Assembly (NCBI RefSeq): GCF_026210795.1
Contig: NC_089457.1
Location: 1,922,001 to 1,986,000 of the forward strand
From: Rhizophagus irregularis
Lineage: Eukaryota; Glomeromycota; Glomeromycetes; Glomerales; Glomeraceae
Direction of reading: 5' to 3'
DNA: 64,000 nucleotides
Shown: positions 59,259-64,000 of the stretch, one piece after another
How positions within the stretch are numbered: the stretch's first letter is position 1
Layout of the letters: each line of letters begins with the position of its first letter
Translations under genes and position numbers: made by a program
Notes under the pieces: generated by a model
What the model was told of the DNA's origin: nothing
Databases searched by the model: none
Seen by the model: the letters and a program-made list of their open reading frames with translations, nothing else

Positions 59259-62200
59259 TATTTTTTAATTATGATGATTTTTTTTTATCCGATTATCGTT
59301 TTTTTTTTTACAATTCATTTAGTCATTACATATCACGTGATTTTAAAATAATTGCGTAGTAAAAAAAAAAAAAAGAGCGGTAAGACCATGAAATATTACT
59401 TATTTCTCTCAACTCCCCATATTCTTAAGATCAGGTTTAGAAACGAGTTCTAAAACTTTTTTTTTTTTTTTTTTTTTGTATAAAAGAGATGCAGTTGATC
59501 CTTTTACGTTTGTTGTGTAAACAAAGTTTTCTATCTATTTCTTTACATTACGCCATTAAAAAGAGTCGTCGTTTAAAAATGAAAACGGCCGCAACAACAA
59601 TGAAAAAAATCCGTAAGCCAAAGATAAACAAATTGTCATAATTTTGAAGAACGGATACAATGTTAAAGAAAAAAAAAATGATAGACAAAATATCAACAAA
59701 TTCAAAAAGATAACGCATGCATCAACGATTACTACGATGAGAAAAAGAACAACATAATAACGATTAATGAACGATTAATGAAAGCAAAAGCACGTGGCTC
59801 AAACTTTTTTCGCGGGAATCAAAAAAAAATTAATAGATGAATGAATAATGGGAATTATTGTGTCATAGTACTTTTGATTGAAACATACACAAAGGATATA
59901 GATTATGTTTATCAAATAATATATATGTATTTATAATATATATACATATATTTTCTTATTGAAATTTTTTTATAACGGATTATGTAACGATTAAAAAAAG
60001 AAGTTTTTCTTTGCGAAACCTTCAGGTTTTATTTTTGAAAAGATAAGAGTTCCGAAGTTCCGATTAAATAAAAATCATTTTAGTCGAATTGATTTTAATA
60101 AACCTGTTTACATAAAAAAATCAGGTTTATACTTTGGATAGAAAAAAATAGCCTTTTAGAAAAAAAAATAAAAAAAATTCAAAGTAAAAATATGATTGGC
60201 TAAACTTTAAAAGATTCGTAGATCATTATCATTGAAATAAAAAATTTGATAGTAATTTAATCAACGGGCTGTGTACATTATTATCTATTTATTTAGAAAA
60301 AATTGAGTACGTACAAAGTAATTTTTCTCATGGATATTGGATGACTCAATAGTAAACAATTTTTGTCCTAGCCAAGAAAAATGAAGATCACATTCGAACT
60401 AACTAAACGGCTTCACCAGATGATTTCCTCCGAAAAAAAAAAAAAACAATAAAATAAAAAATAACGAAAAGGGTAATATCATTTGATGTTAAACTTCAAA
60501 GATACGCGAAGAAAAAACGGATGATTAAAAAAAATAAAATAAAAATAAAATCAAGCTAAAAGATTTCAAAAGATTACAAGATTGCACAATGTGCATCCGA
60601 TATAATAAATTAGTAAGATGAATAAAAAGAAATCAAACATATAAATAATAACTACAGATATAATTTTAAAGTTTATGACTGCAATATGTGAATCAACAAC
60701 AATCTGTGTATCCTTTTAATTCTTTTCATTGAATGAAAATATCCTTCAAATTTTTTCTTTAAAGAAGGAAAAAAAAAAAAAATTTAAGAGATTCCAAAGA
60801 TGGATTTTTTCGTACTTTACGTTTATTCATCTTTCCACATGTTATAATAATATTTGATTGGTTAATTAAATAATACTTTATTTTATAAATATAGATAATT
60901 TATATCGGGAATTCTATTTTTAAATTTATACTTAAACTAAAAATGGTTCCATAGATTTTTGTGCATTGTTTAATTTATATTAAAAAGCCACAAATTAGAC
61001 AAATTTGATCAACCGCAATCAATTTTTGTGCCGCAGTAAACTTCGAAGCAAGTGTCTAAAGACACGTTTTGAATCTGTTAAACCGTTTTTGAAACATTTC
61101 TTTGGACTTTTTTAGTTTACAGTAATTTAGAAACTTCATTTGTTTGTATTGAAATTATATATTTTTAGGGGAAGTTTTTAATACCTGATATATAATTATG
61201 CCACATTTTTGATTTTCTTTGTTTATATTGTCAACACGCGAAAAGTAAGGAAAAAAATTCCAAAATCGTCCACATGCATAGATTGGAAGTTGTCTTTCTT
61301 GTCGAATCAAATTCAATTGAAATTTTTTTTTTTTTTTTTTTTTGAAAGAAAAAAGATTTTATTATTTAAGTAAAAATTCTAATACAATTTGAATGCATCC
61401 CCCTTCAAACCAACTTAATCTCTTTTTTTTTTTTGAGGGCTTATAGAAAAAAAAAATTTTTTTTTTTTGTGGAGGGAATCTTGCAGTATTATTTAATTAT
61501 TTATTTATTTTTTATTATTATTATTATTTGATACCGGATTTATTGTCATTATTTATTTGAAATATTTCCAAATAGTTTTAAATAAAAACAAAAACATTTT
61601 TTTAAAACATTTTAGATGATGCATAAAATTTATTTCTTTTTTTTTCTTTGTATGTATGTAAAATTATAATAATTATGATCTCCGAATTGATTTGAATTGA
61701 AACTGAATAAACTGAATTGACTGCGGAAAACCCATATTTGGAAATTAAATTTAAAATGTGTTTCGATGTCCCCGTTGTTCCGTCATGCCGTCATGTGTAT
61801 CATGTGTATCATATGACCAATCTTTACATTACACAGATTACACAATCACAAGTATAAATAAAACACCCTAATTATAGTTTATTATATACATATTTATAGT
61901 TTATATAAACGCCTTATTTGTATAAAAGGGAAAAAGGGAAAAACCGCTTTGGATTGCAAAAGGTTCACCAGGTCACCAACTCAAAACGCTCCCAGATTTA
62001 ACTTACTTTTTTGTGCAATTTCCTCTAAAGTGAATTTAATTCTCGTACCCAAACTTGTTTAGCCCTCTCTAAATTTCCGGAAATTTTCGAAATTATTCAT
62101 GCACAGATAAAATAATTTGTACCTTTGTGCATATTTTGTGTAATTGTGGAATCTTGTAGATCATCTCCTCCCTTTTCTTCCCCTCACCCCCCCCCTTTTC

Positions 62201-62913
62201 TCACTTTTTATATACGTAATATAAAAATGGTCCCCGAAATTCTATCTTTATAAATTTATATATATATATACTTACAATCTATAGTTAGCTTATTGTACAA
62301 TATTCATAAATAGAGTGCCCCCAACTTGTCTATCTCAAGTGTTACCCACTCACAACATTTTTTCACACTTGTTGATATTTTTATCTCTTTTGAACTATTC
62401 TTACCTAAATATCTCTGACATTTCTTTTTTTTCATCCTTTAAAAAAATCTATCAAGTTTATAATAGAAGTGTGTTTTAAAAAAAGAACAACCAGGAATAA
62501 ACTCACACAAACGCGTCCAACTAATTCGACCTACTAAATTTTCATAGTAAAAAAAAATTATTTTTTTTCCTTCCTCCTGTTTCTACTAAAAAGTGAGTAT
62601 TTTTTTTAAAAGAAAAATTTTGTTGGTTGCTTTGTTCAACCTCCATTATTCTTTTTCTTTCTTTTCTTTACTTTTAAATATTTTCTTTACATTTTCAAAT
62701 TTTTATTTTTTTTCTTTCTTACATTATGAAACCTCTTGAAAATATCTCATTTTTCTTATCAAATTTTCGAGTTTTCTTCTCTTTTTATTCCAATTTTTTA
62801 TCCGTTAAATAGTTTCTTTATTTAATTCTTTTTTCATGAAACGTTAAATATTAATTTCTTTTTTTTTTCAAATTTCCCCCAAACTTCCCCAGTTTTTATA
62901 TAATAACGAAAAA
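59259..62913. promoter_or_regulatory. Long divergent upstream region nop15/MADS gene, 3.65 kb
   Basis: No coding gene is supported. An ATCACGTGA box (core 59334-59339) sits 76 bases before nop15. A TATAAAAG word near 59479 and a 20-codon frame at 59579 (MKTAATTMKKIRKPKINKLS) may mark a transcript start or upstream ORF. A strongly pyrimidine-rich patch at 62162-62207 (CTCCTCCCTTTTCTTCCCC) and an ACGCGT at 62511-62516 lie closer to the MADS gene. The AAAAAGTGAGTATT at about 62588 looks like a donor site of a 5'-UTR intron. Confidence 0.4.
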
Positions 62914-64000
62914 ATGGGTCGTAAGAAAATTCAGATAAAACCAATCAAAGACGAAAGAAACAGACAAGTAAGGATAATTTATTGAATTATGGTGTCATCG
63001 GTATATTCATTTATTTCTCGTTGAATTTTATCTTAATCTCGTTAATTCGTTTTTTCGTTATCAGGTGACTTTTTTAAAACGCAAGTATGGTCTAATGAAA
63101 AAGGCCTATGAACTCAGTGTATTATGTGATTGCGAGATTGCTTTAATCATCTTTAATTCAAATAATAAACTCGTGCAATATGCGAGTACCGATATTGATA
63201 AAATATTGTTAAAATATACCGAGGTAAAAAAAATTAAACAAATTTTTTTTTTCTTTACGTGCTTTATAATTTGCTGCGCCATTATATTTTCAATCAAGGC
63301 TTATTCGAAAAAATATTTCTTCTTCATATAGTACAGTGAGCCTCATGAAAGTAAAGGTAATCATGATGTAGGTATCTCCTATTTTTTTTGTCAAATTCTT
63401 TTCATCTTTATATCCATAATGACAAGTATTTTTTTTATTTTAGTTTGCAAATACAGCAGACCATGATGATGATGATAATCCACCTCCAGGATTTGATACT
63501 ACAAGTGATGTCAAGGTTTGTTTGCAAATATTTGCTACGGCAAATCTTATGTTTTTAGTCTGTCATAATATTAAATTATATGTGAGTTTTGATATTAAAG
63601 CGTTATAATATATCTTTTCCACAATCACACGACAGTATGCACAATCACAGGTTTCTACTCCTTATTCCATCAATAATTACTCAATGTACGCACAACCTCA
63701 ACAACAATATATGGTACGTAACCCTATATGATCATTTTATTAATTTCACGTTTTTTTCATTCGTACTAAATTTGTTTTTTTTTTCCTCAACATTTTTTTT
63801 TTAGCCCACACAATATTATAATCCACAAGTAACTCAAGCTATGCATCAAATGTCACTTCCAATGACTTCTGTTCCTATGCAAGTTCCTCAATCCGTTCCT
63901 CCAATGAATAATGTTCCTACATCAATTTCTCCTCCTCAACAACAAATGACGATAACTACGACCGCTGCCGCTTCCTTACCAATTTCATCTCCCCAAATTG
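62914..64000 (+). CDS. MEF2/Rlm1-type MADS-box transcription factor (5' part)
   Basis: Type II MADS factor; the fungal relative Rlm1 acts under the cell-wall-integrity MAP kinase. Exons: 62914-62967, 63065-63223, 63332-63367, 63444-63515, 63636-63713, and 63805 running off the window. The MADS domain is nearly MEF2-like: [60 protein letters not shown], then [19 protein letters not shown]. An acidic DDDDN stretch and a Gln/Pro/Met-rich tail (YAQPQQQYM, then [11 protein letters not shown]) follow, a likely transactivation region. Partial at the 3' end. The Gln-Pro tail is of a kind common in Rlm1/Smp1. Confidence 0.92.

Noticed and set aside
59579-59641. 20-codon basic frame as a real peptide gene
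   Set aside because: Too short to support by itself; it may be an upstream frame in a leader.

Overview
The window looks like nuclear DNA of an early-diverging, very AT-rich and intron-rich fungus, most likely an arbuscular mycorrhizal fungus (Glomeromycotina, Rhizophagus-like). This is an inference. It rests on fungal-type orthologues (Dnm1, Nop12, Fip1, Lrg1, Hrt3/FBXO9, Ups2, an Rlm1/MEF2-type MADS factor), short introns in nearly every gene, and many LINE and small inverted-repeat elements. No bacterial, organellar or viral genes were seen.

Layout. 1-3792 is gene-poor AT-rich DNA with three small inverted-repeat elements. 3793-16564 is a compact block of four housekeeping genes in +/-/+/- order: dnm1 (organelle fission), sds3 (Sin3/Rpd3 deacetylase subunit), nop12 (60S ribosome biogenesis) and fip1 (mRNA polyadenylation). 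17562-29705 is a repeat island. An 11.9-kb pair of TA-flanked inverted ends encloses about 147-bp tandem repeats, a truncated LINE 3' end, roughly 1-kb GC-rich tandem units headed by a tRNA-like pol III promoter, and an 8-kb decayed LINE. The insertions share one 15-bp target sequence.

31834-46403 is a second gene block: a Sel1-repeat protein, a PfkB-family kinase (Mak32-like), Cdt2, the LIM-RhoGAP Lrg1, an FBXO9/Hrt3 F-box protein and a YqeY/Aim41 mitochondrial protein. A 709-bp transposon sits between paired MCB boxes and cdt2. 46404-55537 is a second repeat-rich region with a pogo-like MITE, a 475-bp near-perfect palindrome, a polyadenylated retro-insertion with 14-bp target duplications, a Mutator-like MITE and a hAT-like element. 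55538-64000 holds an unrecognised acidic protein, Ups2, Nop15/NIFK and the start of a MEF2/Rlm1-type gene cut by the window edge.

The genes are ordinary chromosomal housekeeping and signalling genes and show no operon-like or cluster logic. Several pairs are divergent and may share promoters (sds3/nop12, lrg1/FBXO9, the unknown gene/ups2, nop15/MADS). Exon boundaries were deduced by reading splice sites and matching known family sequence from memory. For dnm1, nop12, the Sel1 gene, the PfkB gene, FBXO9, aim41 and ups2 the exons sum to an intact frame. For sds3, fip1, lrg1 and nop15 some internal boundaries are unresolved.
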